Source: Alphaproteobacteria bacterium (lineage in GTDB: Bacteria > Pseudomonadota > Alphaproteobacteria > Rhodobacterales > Rhodobacteraceae). Taken from it: DNA of 64,000 bases. Every line of letters begins with the position of its first letter. Positions within the stretch are counted from its first letter, which is position 1. The position numbers and the translations under genes are program-made. The stretch covers positions 62,001 through 126,000 of the forward strand of contig JAUHXK010000009.1 of the NCBI GenBank assembly GCA_030427405.1, read 5' to 3'. The notes under the pieces are model-generated. The model searched no databases. It saw only the letters and a list, made by a program, of their open reading frames with translations, and was not told where the DNA came from. Of this stretch, positions 27,667 to 35,962 are shown piece by piece.

Positions 27667-28098
27667 TCAGGCCCAATCCAGACGTTGCCCGGTCATGCAT
27701 ACGGGCAAGGTATCAAGCGGGAACTGCCCCAGTTGTTCAAAAAACGAGATGAAGTCGAACTGATTGTAGGCCTCGACCATTTTGTTCCCCTTGAAACGAG
27801 CCATGACTTGTCCCGAAACCTCAAGCGGGGCACCGTTGTCGGCCCGAAAGGTGCGGACGTGCAAAATGGCGGAAACCCAATCCCCGTTTTCGATGATCTT
27901 GGGCAAATCGACCGTGATTTCACCAAGAACGTGGCGGAAGGCCGTGACCAGATCGCGAAAATCGTCAGCACCGACCTGCATTTCCGGGATAAGCCCTTCG
28001 GCGGTTGTTTCGGGAGCAAAAAACTGATCGATCGCGTCGGTGTTTCCCTGTTCCCAAACCTCGGAATACCATGCCCTGAGTATCTCTGAATGCGTCAT
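27667..28098 (-). CDS. SnoaL-like / nuclear transport factor 2-fold protein
   Basis: 143-residue single-domain protein with an NTF2-like fold: MTHSEILRAWYSEVWEQGNTDAIDQFF at the N-terminus, and the aromatic strand pattern KMVEAYNQFDFISFFEQLG typical of ester cyclase/SnoaL-like proteins. Enzymatic role unknown. Monocistronic by position: 157 bp from chrA and about 100 bp from ssrA. Confidence 0.75.
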   Translation of the reverse strand: MTHSEILRAWYSEVWEQGNTDAIDQFFAPETTAEGLIPEMQVGADDFRDLVTAFRHVLGEITVDLPKIIENGDWVSAILHVRTFRADNGAPLEVSGQVMARFKGNKMVEAYNQFDFISFFEQLGQFPLDTLPVCMTGQRLDWA

Positions 28099-28199
28099 CC
28101 CAACTCTCCTGTCTGATGCGGATCAGGATGCCGCAAAGGGGTGAACAAACTCTGAACCAAGCACGGGAGCGGCGGTTCAAAAATGCAGACATATCGGGA

Positions 28200-28512
28200 A
28201 AATGCAGGTTTCTGTTGCCAGGTACCTGCGAACCCCGCCTTACGCGGCTAGGCGCAAGGGCTTAAGTTTCGGTCTTGTTACTGCTTACGCAGCAACTGCA
28301 ACCGGAGCACGATTGTCGTTTGCAATTGTACTATTTTCGCCGGTAACGGTGGCAGACAGCCGAGACAAAGCTAACCCCTTTAGACGTTCGTCGATCCTAT
28401 TTCGGCCCCAAAATCCCCAAACGAAGGATGGTTGGTGGAGCCGCCGGGTACCGCCCCCGGGTCCGATCCGCTTATTACGAGCGCGTTTATGTCCATAGTC
28501 CCGAAGGACATA
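28200..28512 (-). ncRNA. ssrA: Permuted two-piece tmRNA (alphaproteobacterial type)
   Basis: Rescues stalled ribosomes and tags products for ClpXP. On the minus strand the acceptor piece comes first: T-arm CCGGG-GGCGGTA-CCCGG, then CGGCTCC-ACCA with the CCA end at 28433. After a 23-nt spacer the coding piece starts at 28409 with GGGGCCG, which pairs with CGGCTCC to give a 7-bp acceptor stem that includes the G3-U alanine identity pair. The tag frame (28285-28323) starts at GCA and encodes ANDNRAPVAVAA then TAA. Near the 3' end GCAGGT (28224-28229) can pair with ACCTGC (28204-28209). The outer ends are approximate. Confidence 0.93.
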
Positions 28513-28515
28513 TCT

Positions 28516-28544
28516 TATATAGGTGAGGTCGTGCCGGGATGCAA
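28516..28544 (-). promoter_or_regulatory. Sigma-70-type promoter of ssrA
   Basis: On the minus strand TTGCAT (-35, 28539-28544) is followed after exactly 17 bases by TATATA (-10, 28516-28521). Transcription would begin near 28510, just upstream of the TATGTCC/GGACATA hairpin of the acceptor piece. Confidence 0.75.
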
Positions 28545-28657
28545 TTCCCGAATGCAGAATGAAAAAGTGTTTCGTTACAGCATATTGTCCGCATATCTTC
28601 ATGCTCGGGTCAGCTCTGGGTGGCGTGACCGAGGCGAGAAAAAGCGTCGGTGCGGGC

Positions 28658-29389
28658 TCAGGCCGGTTTGCGGTGACGTTCGGCGACGTTGCAGGCCAAC
28701 TGACGCGTATACGCCTCAAGCGCGACCAAAGCCGTATCCACCGCCGGGGCATCATTCTCTTCCAGCGCATCCGCGATCTGGCTGTGCAGGGCGATGATCT
28801 CTTCGCGAGACCGCGCGGAAAACGTGATCATGTTCATCAAGGGTTGCATCGCTTCGACGGCACCCGCCAGTTGATAGGACAGAACCGGATTTCCGGCCCC
28901 GTCCACCAGGGCGCGGTGAAAGGCCACGTCCGAGGCGCAAAAGGCTTCGTCGGTCAGTCCGGGTTGTGCCTGCCGGAAAATCTCGGCGCGCATGGTGGCC
29001 AGGTGGTCGGGCGTGCGTCTTACCGCAGCCAACGGCGCACAGGCGCGTTCCAGCGCATAGCGCGCTTCGCAGGCGGTGTCGAAACTGACGGCATTCATGG
29101 ACAGCAGCAGGGTCGAGGTCGTGATTTGCTGCGAATAGGCGTCCTCAAAGCTCAACCTGTTGACAAATGCACCGCCCGAGGCACCGCGCTGCGTGCGGAT
29201 AAGCGATTGGGCTGCAAGGCGTTTCAGGGCTTCGCGTACCGTCGGGCGCGAGACATGAAACTGATCTGCCAGTTCGGCCTCGGATGGCAGTCGCTCATCC
29301 ACGATCAACCGTCCCGACACAATGGCATCCCGTATCGCCTGCGCGATTTGCGCCGAAAGATCGGCTGGTTTCTTTGGGTCGATTTTCAT
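28658..29389 (-). CDS. GntR-family transcriptional regulator, FadR (FCD) subfamily
   Basis: 243-residue repressor-type regulator. N-terminal winged helix: IRDAIVSGRL, then LPSEAELADQFHVSRPTVREALKRLAAQSLI; C-terminal FCD ligand domain with metal/ligand residues in DVAFHRALV and ALHSQIADAL. It diverges from the DUF2182-DUF1326-DinB-dmdA series, and two TGTCTGACA-type sites lie between. In studied roseobacters a GntR protein encoded beside dmdA represses dmdA-acuI; this gene is the likely counterpart, moved 2.1 kb away by the intervening genes (inference). The ATG at 29389 is chosen over 29455, which would run through the operator. Confidence 0.88.
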   Translation of the reverse strand: MKIDPKKPADLSAQIAQAIRDAIVSGRLIVDERLPSEAELADQFHVSRPTVREALKRLAAQSLIRTQRGASGGAFVNRLSFEDAYSQQITTSTLLLSMNAVSFDTACEARYALERACAPLAAVRRTPDHLATMRAEIFRQAQPGLTDEAFCASDVAFHRALVDGAGNPVLSYQLAGAVEAMQPLMNMITFSARSREEIIALHSQIADALEENDAPAVDTALVALEAYTRQLACNVAERHRKPA

Positions 29390-29419
29390 GGCCGGGGCCT
29401 GGTTCCGCAATTTTTTATT

Positions 29420-29443
29420 TGTCTGACATTTAAAAGTCTGACA
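29420..29443. promoter_or_regulatory. Putative GntR operator: two tandem TGTCTGACA-type sites
   Basis: TGTCTGACA (29420-29428, a perfect palindrome around the central T) and AGTCTGACA (29435-29443) are 15 bp apart, as part of a larger direct repeat GTCTGACATTT. They lie between the divergent GntR gene and the DUF2182-dmdA series. FadR-type regulators bind short GT-N-AC palindromes of this form. Binding is inferred. Confidence 0.6.
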
Positions 29444-29476
29444 TTTGAAATGCAAGGACTGAGTCGGGAGGGCGAA

Positions 29477-30268
29477 GTGAGTCGCGCGGTTCTACGCAGC
29501 GGGCTTTGGCTGGCATTTTACATCGCGATCCTGTGGGCCTGGTGGATGATGTTCACCATGAGCCGCGACATGGATCTGGACTGGGTCGGTCGGCCCGGCC
29601 CTATGGGGCAGGCCATGGCGGCGATGGATCCGCGTATGGACATGTACATGCCCATGGCCGAGTTCGGCCCGTTGTTCTGGATGTGGGCGATCATGATGGC
29701 AGCTATGATGTTGCCGACCCTGGTTCCGACCTTGCGCAGCTATGACGACCTGATCCACAGCGCCAATGGCACACGTGCCGGGTGGATCGGGGTGCTGGCG
29801 GGGTATTTCCTGGTCTGGGTCGGATTCGCCGCTGCCATTGCCGGGCTGCAACTGGCGCTGCTGTTCGGCGGTGCGGTTGATATGCTGGGCATTGCCAAGA
29901 CGCCCTATCTTGCGGGCGGGTTGCTGATCGCGGTCGGCGCCTTTCAGTTCACCCGCGCCAAAGAGGTGTGCCACGGCGTTTGCCATTCGCCCATGACCTA
30001 TTTCTTCAGCTACTGGAAAACCGGTTTCACGGGCGGATTGCGCATGGGTCTGGGGCTGGGTGCGTTTTGCGTTGGTTGCTGCTGGGGGTTTATGGCGCTT
30101 GGGTTCGTGGGCGGCGTCATGAGCCTGCTTTGGATGGGGTTGGCGACACTGTTCATGGTCTTGGAAAAACTGCCCCAAATCGGACACGCAATCACGCGGC
30201 CGGTGGGGTTTGCCTTAATCGCGGGCGGCATCCTGCTGATCGCCCATCACATTGTGTACGGAGGGTAA
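29477..30268 (+). CDS. DUF2182 integral membrane protein
   Basis: About 263 residues, with roughly six to seven membrane helices. DUF2182 proteins are annotated as predicted metal-binding membrane proteins; function unknown. Conserved features seen: WAIMMAAMMLPTLVPTLRSY, Met-rich MDPRMDMYMPMAE in the first periplasmic loop, a CHGVCHSP motif between helices, and LGAFCVGCCWGFMAL. Met/Cys/His richness fits a soft-metal or thiol role. GTG at 29477 has a good GGGAGG; an ATG at 29450 is the alternative. Followed after 4 bp by the DUF1326 gene, its usual partner. Confidence 0.82.
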   Translation: MSRAVLRSGLWLAFYIAILWAWWMMFTMSRDMDLDWVGRPGPMGQAMAAMDPRMDMYMPMAEFGPLFWMWAIMMAAMMLPTLVPTLRSYDDLIHSANGTRAGWIGVLAGYFLVWVGFAAAIAGLQLALLFGGAVDMLGIAKTPYLAGGLLIAVGAFQFTRAKEVCHGVCHSPMTYFFSYWKTGFTGGLRMGLGLGAFCVGCCWGFMALGFVGGVMSLLWMGLATLFMVLEKLPQIGHAITRPVGFALIAGGILLIAHHIVYGG

Positions 30269-30272
30269 GTCA

Positions 30273-30977
30273 ATGGCGAAGAACAGAAAACCAGAAGCCG
30301 ACAGGTTGCCGATCAGTCAACGGATCGACAGCCGGATGCCCAATCCAAAGCGGCGCGAGATGAGCCCGACGGACTGGGCCATCAAGGGCGAATTGCTTTT
30401 GAACTGCTCTTGCGACGTCTTTTGCCCCTGCGTGGTATCGCTGGGCGCACATCCGCCCACCGAAGGGCATTGCCATGCCTGGATGGGGATCATCATCGAC
30501 GAAGGCCATTACGAGGGCGAGGACCTGTCGGGTCTGAATGTCGGTTTGCTGGTCGATATTCCCGGACGCATGGGGGAAGGGCAATGGAAGGTTGCCGCCT
30601 ATGTGGACGAACGCGCCAGCGGCAAGGCCTATAACGGGTTGCTGCAGATATTCAGCGGTCAGGCGGGCGGCACGACGGGATTGTTCACAATGCTGGTGAG
30701 CGAGATCATCGGGGCCGAGCGGGCTCCGGTTCAGATCGAGCGCGATGGGTCCAAGCGACGGATCATGATCGGGCGCAAGATCCAGGGCGAGATCGAGATG
30801 CTGGCCGGAAAAGACCCGGAACATCCCGTCATGGTGTCCAATTCCAAATACTGGATGGGGCCGGATATCATCGTGGCGCGCGGCACCAAGTCGAAAGTGC
30901 GCGATTATGGCCGGGTCTGGGACTTTGGCGGCAAGTCCGCCGAAATCTGCCCGATCGACTGGCACGGGCCAAAGTGA
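30273..30977 (+). CDS. DUF1326 domain protein
   Basis: 234-residue soluble protein of unknown function. The family's Cys cluster is present: LLLNCSCDVFCPCVVSLG, followed by HCHAWMG and a conserved glycine-rich core (YNGLLQIFSGQAGG). The Cys-rich start suggests metal or redox chemistry. DUF1326 and DUF2182 genes are commonly adjacent. GGAGGG precedes the ATG at 30273; its stop overlaps the DinB gene by 1 bp (TGATG). Confidence 0.82.
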   Translation: MAKNRKPEADRLPISQRIDSRMPNPKRREMSPTDWAIKGELLLNCSCDVFCPCVVSLGAHPPTEGHCHAWMGIIIDEGHYEGEDLSGLNVGLLVDIPGRMGEGQWKVAAYVDERASGKAYNGLLQIFSGQAGGTTGLFTMLVSEIIGAERAPVQIERDGSKRRIMIGRKIQGEIEMLAGKDPEHPVMVSNSKYWMGPDIIVARGTKSKVRDYGRVWDFGGKSAEICPIDWHGPK

Positions 30978-31483
30978 TGATTACCGGCGATTATGCGCGC
31001 GAAATGGCGCGGTATGGTCATTGGCAAAACAAACAATTGGCGGCGTTCTTTGCGCGGCTGTCCGAAGCCGATTTGCACCAGGACCGGGGGGCATTTTTCG
31101 GGTCGATTCTGGGGACGGCGAACCATTTGCTGTGGGGTGACTGGATCTGGATTTCGCGTTTTGATGGCGGCCAGGGTCCCGGCGGCGGGATTTCCGAAAG
31201 CGTGCTCTTGTGCGAGGGGCTGGCCCAGTGGTTGCCCCTGCGCGAGGAGATCGACAAGCGGATCGGCGATTGGGCAGCGACGCTGGGCGCGGAGCTTTTG
31301 GACGGCGATTTCTCCTGGTTCTCGGCAGCCAAGGGTGCCGAAGTCACGCGGCCTTTTGCGCAATGTATCGTCCATATGTTCAATCATCAGACCCATCATC
31401 GGGGACAGATTCACCAGATGCTGACCGCTTTGGGCTCGGATGCTCCGGTCAGTGACCTGGTGTTTTTACCGCAGGAGGGGTGA
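30977..31483 (+). CDS. DinB-family protein
   Basis: 168-residue four-helix-bundle protein. The metal-binding His set of the DinB/YfiT fold is visible: NHLLWGDWIW (first His) and MFNHQTHHRGQIHQML (HxxxH). Members include thiol-dependent transferases and proteins of unknown function; the substrate here is unknown. ATG at 30977 overlaps the DUF1326 stop; a GTG at 30974 is possible. Its stop directly abuts the dmdA start codon, so it is almost certainly co-transcribed with dmdA. Confidence 0.82.
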   Translation: MITGDYAREMARYGHWQNKQLAAFFARLSEADLHQDRGAFFGSILGTANHLLWGDWIWISRFDGGQGPGGGISESVLLCEGLAQWLPLREEIDKRIGDWAATLGAELLDGDFSWFSAAKGAEVTRPFAQCIVHMFNHQTHHRGQIHQMLTALGSDAPVSDLVFLPQEG

Positions 31484-32587
31484 ATGACGCAGATTTCGAT
31501 ATCGCGGCGCTTGCGCCGGACACCCTTTTCCGACGGCGTCGAGGCGGCAGGGGTAAAGGGATATACGGTTTACAACCGGATGTTGCTGCCCACCGTATTT
31601 GACAGCGTCGAGGCGGATTACCGCCATCTCAAGACCCATGTTCAGGTCTGGGATGTCTCTTGCGAACGGCAGGTTGAGCTGCGGGGGCCGGATGCCGGGC
31701 GGCTGATGCAGATGCTGACCCCGCGTGACCTGAGGCGGATGCTGCCGGGGCAGTGCTATTACGTGCCCATCGTGGACGAGACAGGCGGTATGCTCAATGA
31801 CCCGGTCGCGGTGAAAATGGCCGATGACCGCTGGTGGATTTCGATTGCCGACAGCGATCTGTTGCTGTGGGTCAAGGGCATCGCCAATGGCTATCGCCTG
31901 GATGTGCTGGTGGATGAGCCGGATGTGTCGCCCCTGGCGGTGCAGGGTCCCAAGGCGGACGAACTGATGGCGCGTGTATTCGGGGACCGGGTTCGCGATA
32001 TCCGGTTCTTCAAGTTCGACATGTTCGAGTTTCAGGGCCGCAGCCTGGCCGTGGCCCGGTCGGGATATTCCAAGCAGGGCGGCTTCGAGATTTACGTCGA
32101 GGGTGCGGATATCGGCATGCCGCTTTGGAACGCGCTGTTTTCAGCGGGCGAAGATCTGAATGTGCGGGCAGGGTGCCCCAACATTATTGAACGGATCGAG
32201 GGCGGATTGCTGTCCTATGGCAACGACATGACCGATGACAACACGCCGCATGAATGCGGGCTGGGAAAGTTCTGCAACACCCATACGGCCATTGGCTGTA
32301 TCGGGCGGGATGCCCTGCTGCGTGTGGCGAAGGAAGGGCCGGTACAGCAGATTCGCCCGATCGCCATAAAGGGTGATCCTGTCGGTGCCTGCGACAGGCC
32401 CTGGCCCGTCTATGCCGCTGGCAAGCGGGTTGGGCAAGTGACGTCTGCGGCGTGGTCGCCCGACTTTGGAACCAATGTGTCGATCGGCATGCTGCGGCTG
32501 AGCCACTGGGATCCGGGCACCGGGCTGGAGGTTGAAACGCCCGATGGCATGCGCCGGGCCACGGTTCAGGATCAGTTCTGGTTGTAG
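31484..32587 (+). CDS. dmdA: Dimethylsulfoniopropionate demethylase
   Basis: Transfers a methyl group from DMSP to tetrahydrofolate, giving methylmercaptopropionate, the first step of the demethylation pathway. 367 residues, GcvT (aminomethyltransferase) fold. The start SRRLRRTPFSDGVEAAGVKGYTVYNRM and the blocks HVQVWDVSCERQV, YSKQGGFEIYVEG and GLLSYGNDMTDDNTPHE agree closely with roseobacter DmdA as I recall it. GGAGGGG precedes the ATG. acuI follows after 106 bp. GcvT-family relatives exist, but the N-terminus and acuI neighbour support DmdA. Confidence 0.9.
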   Translation: MTQISISRRLRRTPFSDGVEAAGVKGYTVYNRMLLPTVFDSVEADYRHLKTHVQVWDVSCERQVELRGPDAGRLMQMLTPRDLRRMLPGQCYYVPIVDETGGMLNDPVAVKMADDRWWISIADSDLLLWVKGIANGYRLDVLVDEPDVSPLAVQGPKADELMARVFGDRVRDIRFFKFDMFEFQGRSLAVARSGYSKQGGFEIYVEGADIGMPLWNALFSAGEDLNVRAGCPNIIERIEGGLLSYGNDMTDDNTPHECGLGKFCNTHTAIGCIGRDALLRVAKEGPVQQIRPIAIKGDPVGACDRPWPVYAAGKRVGQVTSAAWSPDFGTNVSIGMLRLSHWDPGTGLEVETPDGMRRATVQDQFWL

Positions 32588-32591
32588 CACG

Positions 32592-32657
32592 CCGGGGAAG
32601 GGGGCTCTGCCCCCGTCGCTGCGCGACTCCCCCGGGATATTTAGGGCCAGGTGAAGC
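32592..32657 (+). repeat. Interspersed extragenic repeat, copy 2
   Basis: Between dmdA and acuI: a GGGGGC-TCT-GCCCCC hairpin, a variable GC part, then CCCCCGGGATATTT-A-GGGCCAGGTGAAGC. It shares layout and tail with 14391-14464. It could attenuate transcription from dmdA into acuI. Confidence 0.7.
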
Positions 32658-32693
32658 AACGGGCTGGCCGCAAATGAATGAAAGGAGTGTTTC

Positions 32694-33689
32694 ATGTTCA
32701 ATGCTTTGGTTATGGAAAAGGACGAGGAAAGCGGGCTGGCCAATGCCGTCATCCGTCCGGTCGCGGAAGAAGAACTGCCGCAGGCAGAGGTGACCGTGGC
32801 CGTCGAGTATTCGACCGTGAACTACAAGGATGGATTGTGCATGTCGCCCAAGGGCGGCGGCCTGGTTCGCAGTTATCCGCATATTCCCGGGATCGACTAT
32901 GCCGGCACGGTCGAGGCCTCGTCGGATGATCGGTACAAACCGGGCGACAAGGTTGTCTTGACCGGCTGGCGTGTCGGCGAGGCGCATTGGGGCGGCTATG
33001 GACAAAAGGCCAATGCCCGGGCGGATTGGCTGGTGCCGCTGCCCGAGGGGTTGACGGCACGCCAGGCCATGGCGGTGGGAACCGCGGGATTTACCGCGAT
33101 GCTTGCGGTCATGGCGTTGGAAGATCACGGTTTGCGCCCGGGGCATGGTCCGGTGCTGGTGACGGGGGCCGCCGGGGGCGTGGGCTCTGTCGCGACAGCG
33201 ATACTGGCGCATCTTGGGTATGAGGTCGCGGCAGTGACCGGTCGCCCCGACACGGCCGACTATCTGAAATCGCTGGGCGCAACGACAATTGTTGAACGGG
33301 ACGCGTTGAACGAAACCACCAAGCGACCGCTGGAAAGCGAGACCTGGGCGGGCTGTGTCGATGCGGTGGGCGGTGCGATGCTTGCACGGGTCCTGGGGCA
33401 GATGAAATACGGGTGTTCTGTCGCGGCGGTTGGCCTGGCCGGTGGCGCGAATTTGCCTGCCACGGTCATTCCTTTCCTGTTGCGCGGGGTGAACCTGTTG
33501 GGCATCGACAGCGTGATGCAGCCATACGACAACCGTCTGCGGGCCTGGCAGCGCATCGCGACCGACCTGCCGATGGACAAGCTGGAAGCGATGATCCGTC
33601 CTGCGGGACTAGGCGATCTGCACCAGCTGGGCGCCGATATCCTGGCCGGTCAGGTCAAGGGGCGGGTTGTCGTTGACGTGAATGCCTGA
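32694..33689 (+). CDS. acuI: Acrylyl-CoA reductase (NADPH)
   Basis: Reduces toxic acryloyl-CoA to propionyl-CoA in DMSP and 3-hydroxypropionate metabolism. 331 residues, zinc-free medium-chain dehydrogenase of the YhdH/AcuI type. Visible: STVNYKDGLC, IPGIDYAGTV, GTAGFTAMLAVMALE, and the nucleotide-binding loop VTGAAGGVGSVA. AAAGGAG precedes the ATG. dmdA-acuI is the canonical roseobacter operon, which strengthens both calls. Confidence 0.92.
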   Translation: MFNALVMEKDEESGLANAVIRPVAEEELPQAEVTVAVEYSTVNYKDGLCMSPKGGGLVRSYPHIPGIDYAGTVEASSDDRYKPGDKVVLTGWRVGEAHWGGYGQKANARADWLVPLPEGLTARQAMAVGTAGFTAMLAVMALEDHGLRPGHGPVLVTGAAGGVGSVATAILAHLGYEVAAVTGRPDTADYLKSLGATTIVERDALNETTKRPLESETWAGCVDAVGGAMLARVLGQMKYGCSVAAVGLAGGANLPATVIPFLLRGVNLLGIDSVMQPYDNRLRAWQRIATDLPMDKLEAMIRPAGLGDLHQLGADILAGQVKGRVVVDVNA

Positions 33690-33712
33690 TTGCCAGGGTC
33701 TTTGGGTATGAG

Positions 33713-33740
33713 CCGGTCGGCCGTATTGGCCGGCCGGTTT
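33713..33740 (+). terminator. Hairpin terminator after acuI
   Basis: CCGGTCGGCC and GGCCGGCCGG pair over 10 bp (one T-G) around loop GTATT and are followed by TTT. It lies 24 bp after the acuI stop. Confidence 0.6.
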
Positions 33741-33877
33741 CGATCTGATTTCGGCCCATGAACGGGGTGGAAACAACTCTGGCCATCGGGGCAATTCCTG
33801 ATCATGATTGCTATACATCCCATTTCCGATGGCTTATGACCCATCCGAACAGCACCTGAATACGGGGAGTGAGCAGC

Positions 33878-34441
33878 ATGTCTGACGATTTCGAACTGGA
33901 CACCGACGATCTGAAACGCCGCATGGACGGTGCCATGGCCAACCTCAAGACCGAGTTTGCATCGCTGCGAACAGGGCGGGCCTCGGCCTCGATGCTGGAG
34001 CCGGTGATGGTGGATGCCTATGGCTCGATGACGCCGATCAACCAGGTTGGTACGGTCAACGTGCCCGAGCCGCGCATGGTCACGGTCAATGTCTGGGACA
34101 AGGGCCTTGTCGGCAAGGTGGAAAAGGCGATCCGCGAAAGCGGGCTGGGCATCAATCCGCAGCTGAACGGCACCATCATCATGCTGCCGATTCCCGAGCT
34201 GAACGAAGAGCGGCGCCGCGAGCTGGGCAAGGTTGCCGGGCAATATGCCGAGCATGCACGGGTATCCATCCGAAACGTGCGCCGTGATGGCATGGATCAG
34301 ATCAAGAAGGCCAAGGCGGATGGCATGTCGGAAGACGACCAGAAATTCTGGGAAGCCGAGGTGCAGGACCTGACGGACCAGATGATCAAGGCCGTGGATA
34401 GCGCGCTTGAGACCAAGCAAACCGAGATCATGCAGGTCTGA
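33878..34441 (+). CDS. frr: Ribosome recycling factor
   Basis: Releases ribosomes from mRNA after termination, with EF-G. 187 residues, standard length. [28 protein letters not shown] is the domain I/II block, and [14 protein letters not shown] follows as expected. GGGGAG at about 33864-33869 selects the ATG at 33878 rather than one three codons upstream. It heads the uppS-cdsA-dxr-rseP-bamA series; pyrH, often just upstream, is absent here. Confidence 0.96.
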   Translation: MSDDFELDTDDLKRRMDGAMANLKTEFASLRTGRASASMLEPVMVDAYGSMTPINQVGTVNVPEPRMVTVNVWDKGLVGKVEKAIRESGLGINPQLNGTIIMLPIPELNEERRRELGKVAGQYAEHARVSIRNVRRDGMDQIKKAKADGMSEDDQKFWEAEVQDLTDQMIKAVDSALETKQTEIMQV

Positions 34442-34451
34442 GCCCGACACC

Positions 34452-35183
34452 ATGCCCAAGGACCCGCATAACGCGCAGGTTGCCGGACCGCGCCACGTTG
34501 CCATCATCATGGATGGGAATGGCCGCTGGGCGCAGGCACGGGGCAGGCCGCGGCTGTTTGGCCACCACGCCGGTGCGCGCCGGGTCCGCGAGGTTGTCGA
34601 AGCGTGCCCGGGGTTGGGCGTCAAGTACCTGACGGTATTTGCCTTTTCGACCGAGAACTGGAAACGCACCCAGGTCGAGGTGGCCGGGCTGATGAGCCTG
34701 TTTCGGCGGTATATCGTCAAGGAAACCCGTACCCTCAAGGACAATGGAATTCGCGTTCGGTTCATCGGCGACCGGGTCCGGCTGGATGCCAAGCTGATCG
34801 ATTTGATGGATACGCTTGAGCGTGAAACCCAGGAAAATGACCTGGTGCATCTGACTGTGGCGCTGAACTATGGCGGGCGTGACGAGGTGGCCCGGGCCAC
34901 CAAGCGGCTGGCCCGCGACGTGGCAGATGGTAAGCTGCACCCCGAGGATGTGGACGAAGAGACCCTGCCCAGGTACCTGGACACGCGGGTTTTGCCTGAT
35001 CCCGACCTGGTGATCAGAACCAGCGGCGAGGCGCGTATTTCGAACTTTTTGCTGTGGCAATCGGCCTATTCGGAATATGAATTCATCGACACGCTATGGC
35101 CGGATTTCACTGCGGCCGAACTGGAACGCCTGTGTAAAAGCTTTGGTGCGCGTGACCGTCGTTTCGGGGCCGTGCCGGCATGA
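34452..35183 (+). CDS. uppS: Undecaprenyl diphosphate synthase (cis-prenyltransferase)
   Basis: Makes the C55 isoprenoid carrier lipid for peptidoglycan and polysaccharides. 243 residues. The substrate-binding start HVAIIMDGNGRWA (catalytic Asp in MDGNGR), FAFSTENWKR, and RTSGEARISNFLLWQSAYSE are all present. The stop overlaps cdsA by 4 bp. Confidence 0.95.
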   Translation: MPKDPHNAQVAGPRHVAIIMDGNGRWAQARGRPRLFGHHAGARRVREVVEACPGLGVKYLTVFAFSTENWKRTQVEVAGLMSLFRRYIVKETRTLKDNGIRVRFIGDRVRLDAKLIDLMDTLERETQENDLVHLTVALNYGGRDEVARATKRLARDVADGKLHPEDVDEETLPRYLDTRVLPDPDLVIRTSGEARISNFLLWQSAYSEYEFIDTLWPDFTAAELERLCKSFGARDRRFGAVPA

Positions 35184-35962
35184 GTGACGGCCGATGGTCT
35201 GATCTGACCGCCCGCATTTTGTCGGCGGTGGTTCTGGTCGCGATTGGCGGTATCGAAGTTTGGGTTGGCGGCCTGTGGTTCGAGGCCTTTATCGGCGTGG
35301 CTTGCGGGCTGATGACCTGGGAACTGGTGCGGATGATTGACCCGCCGCGCGGTGGGCTTGCGATTCAGATGGCACTGTTGACCGGGTTTGCGGTTGTCCT
35401 GTGCTATCACTTGCCCGCCCTGTACAAAGTCCCGTTTCTTGTTGCGCCCGCGCTTGTCGGGGCCGGACAGATCAGCCGGAACAAGGGCACATACCTGTTA
35501 TTTGCAATCTGGATCGCGGCAGCCGGGCTTGGGTTCATTTCGATCCGCGAAAACATGGGGTTCGGTTGGATGATCTGGCTGATTGCCGTGGTGGTTGCCA
35601 CGGATGTTGCCGGGTATTTTGTCGGCAAGCTGATCGGAGGCCCCAAGTTCTGGCCCAGGGTCAGCCCCAAGAAGACCTGGTCGGGAACCGCAGGCGGCTG
35701 GGCCGCCGCGGCCGTTGTGGGTGCCATTGTCGGCGCGCAGGCCGGGTTTGGTCTGACCTTTGTCCTTGTCTCGGTTCTGGCCTCGATGGCCAGCCAGGCG
35801 GGCGATATCGTCGAAAGCGCGACCAAGCGGAAATTCGGGGTCAAGGACAGTTCGAACCTGATCCCCGGCCATGGCGGGTTTCTGGATCGTTTCGACGGGA
35901 TGATGGGGGCTGCATTGTTTGTTTTGATCGCGGGCATCTTCTACGCCCCCGGAGGCATGTAA
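35180..35962 (+). CDS. cdsA: Phosphatidate cytidylyltransferase
   Basis: Integral membrane enzyme making CDP-diacylglycerol from phosphatidate and CTP. 260 residues with about seven helices. The family signature is near the C-terminus: SATKRKFGVKDSSNLIPGHGGFLDRFD. Overlaps uppS by 4 bp and dxr by 1 bp (TAATG). Confidence 0.94.
   Translation: MSDGRWSDLTARILSAVVLVAIGGIEVWVGGLWFEAFIGVACGLMTWELVRMIDPPRGGLAIQMALLTGFAVVLCYHLPALYKVPFLVAPALVGAGQISRNKGTYLLFAIWIAAAGLGFISIRENMGFGWMIWLIAVVVATDVAGYFVGKLIGGPKFWPRVSPKKTWSGTAGGWAAAAVVGAIVGAQAGFGLTFVLVSVLASMASQAGDIVESATKRKFGVKDSSNLIPGHGGFLDRFDGMMGAALFVLIAGIFYAPGGM

Noticed and set aside
28523..29449. N-terminal extension of the DUF2182 frame to 28523
   Set aside because: The frame is open by chance across the antisense of the GntR gene; the protein family begins near 29477.
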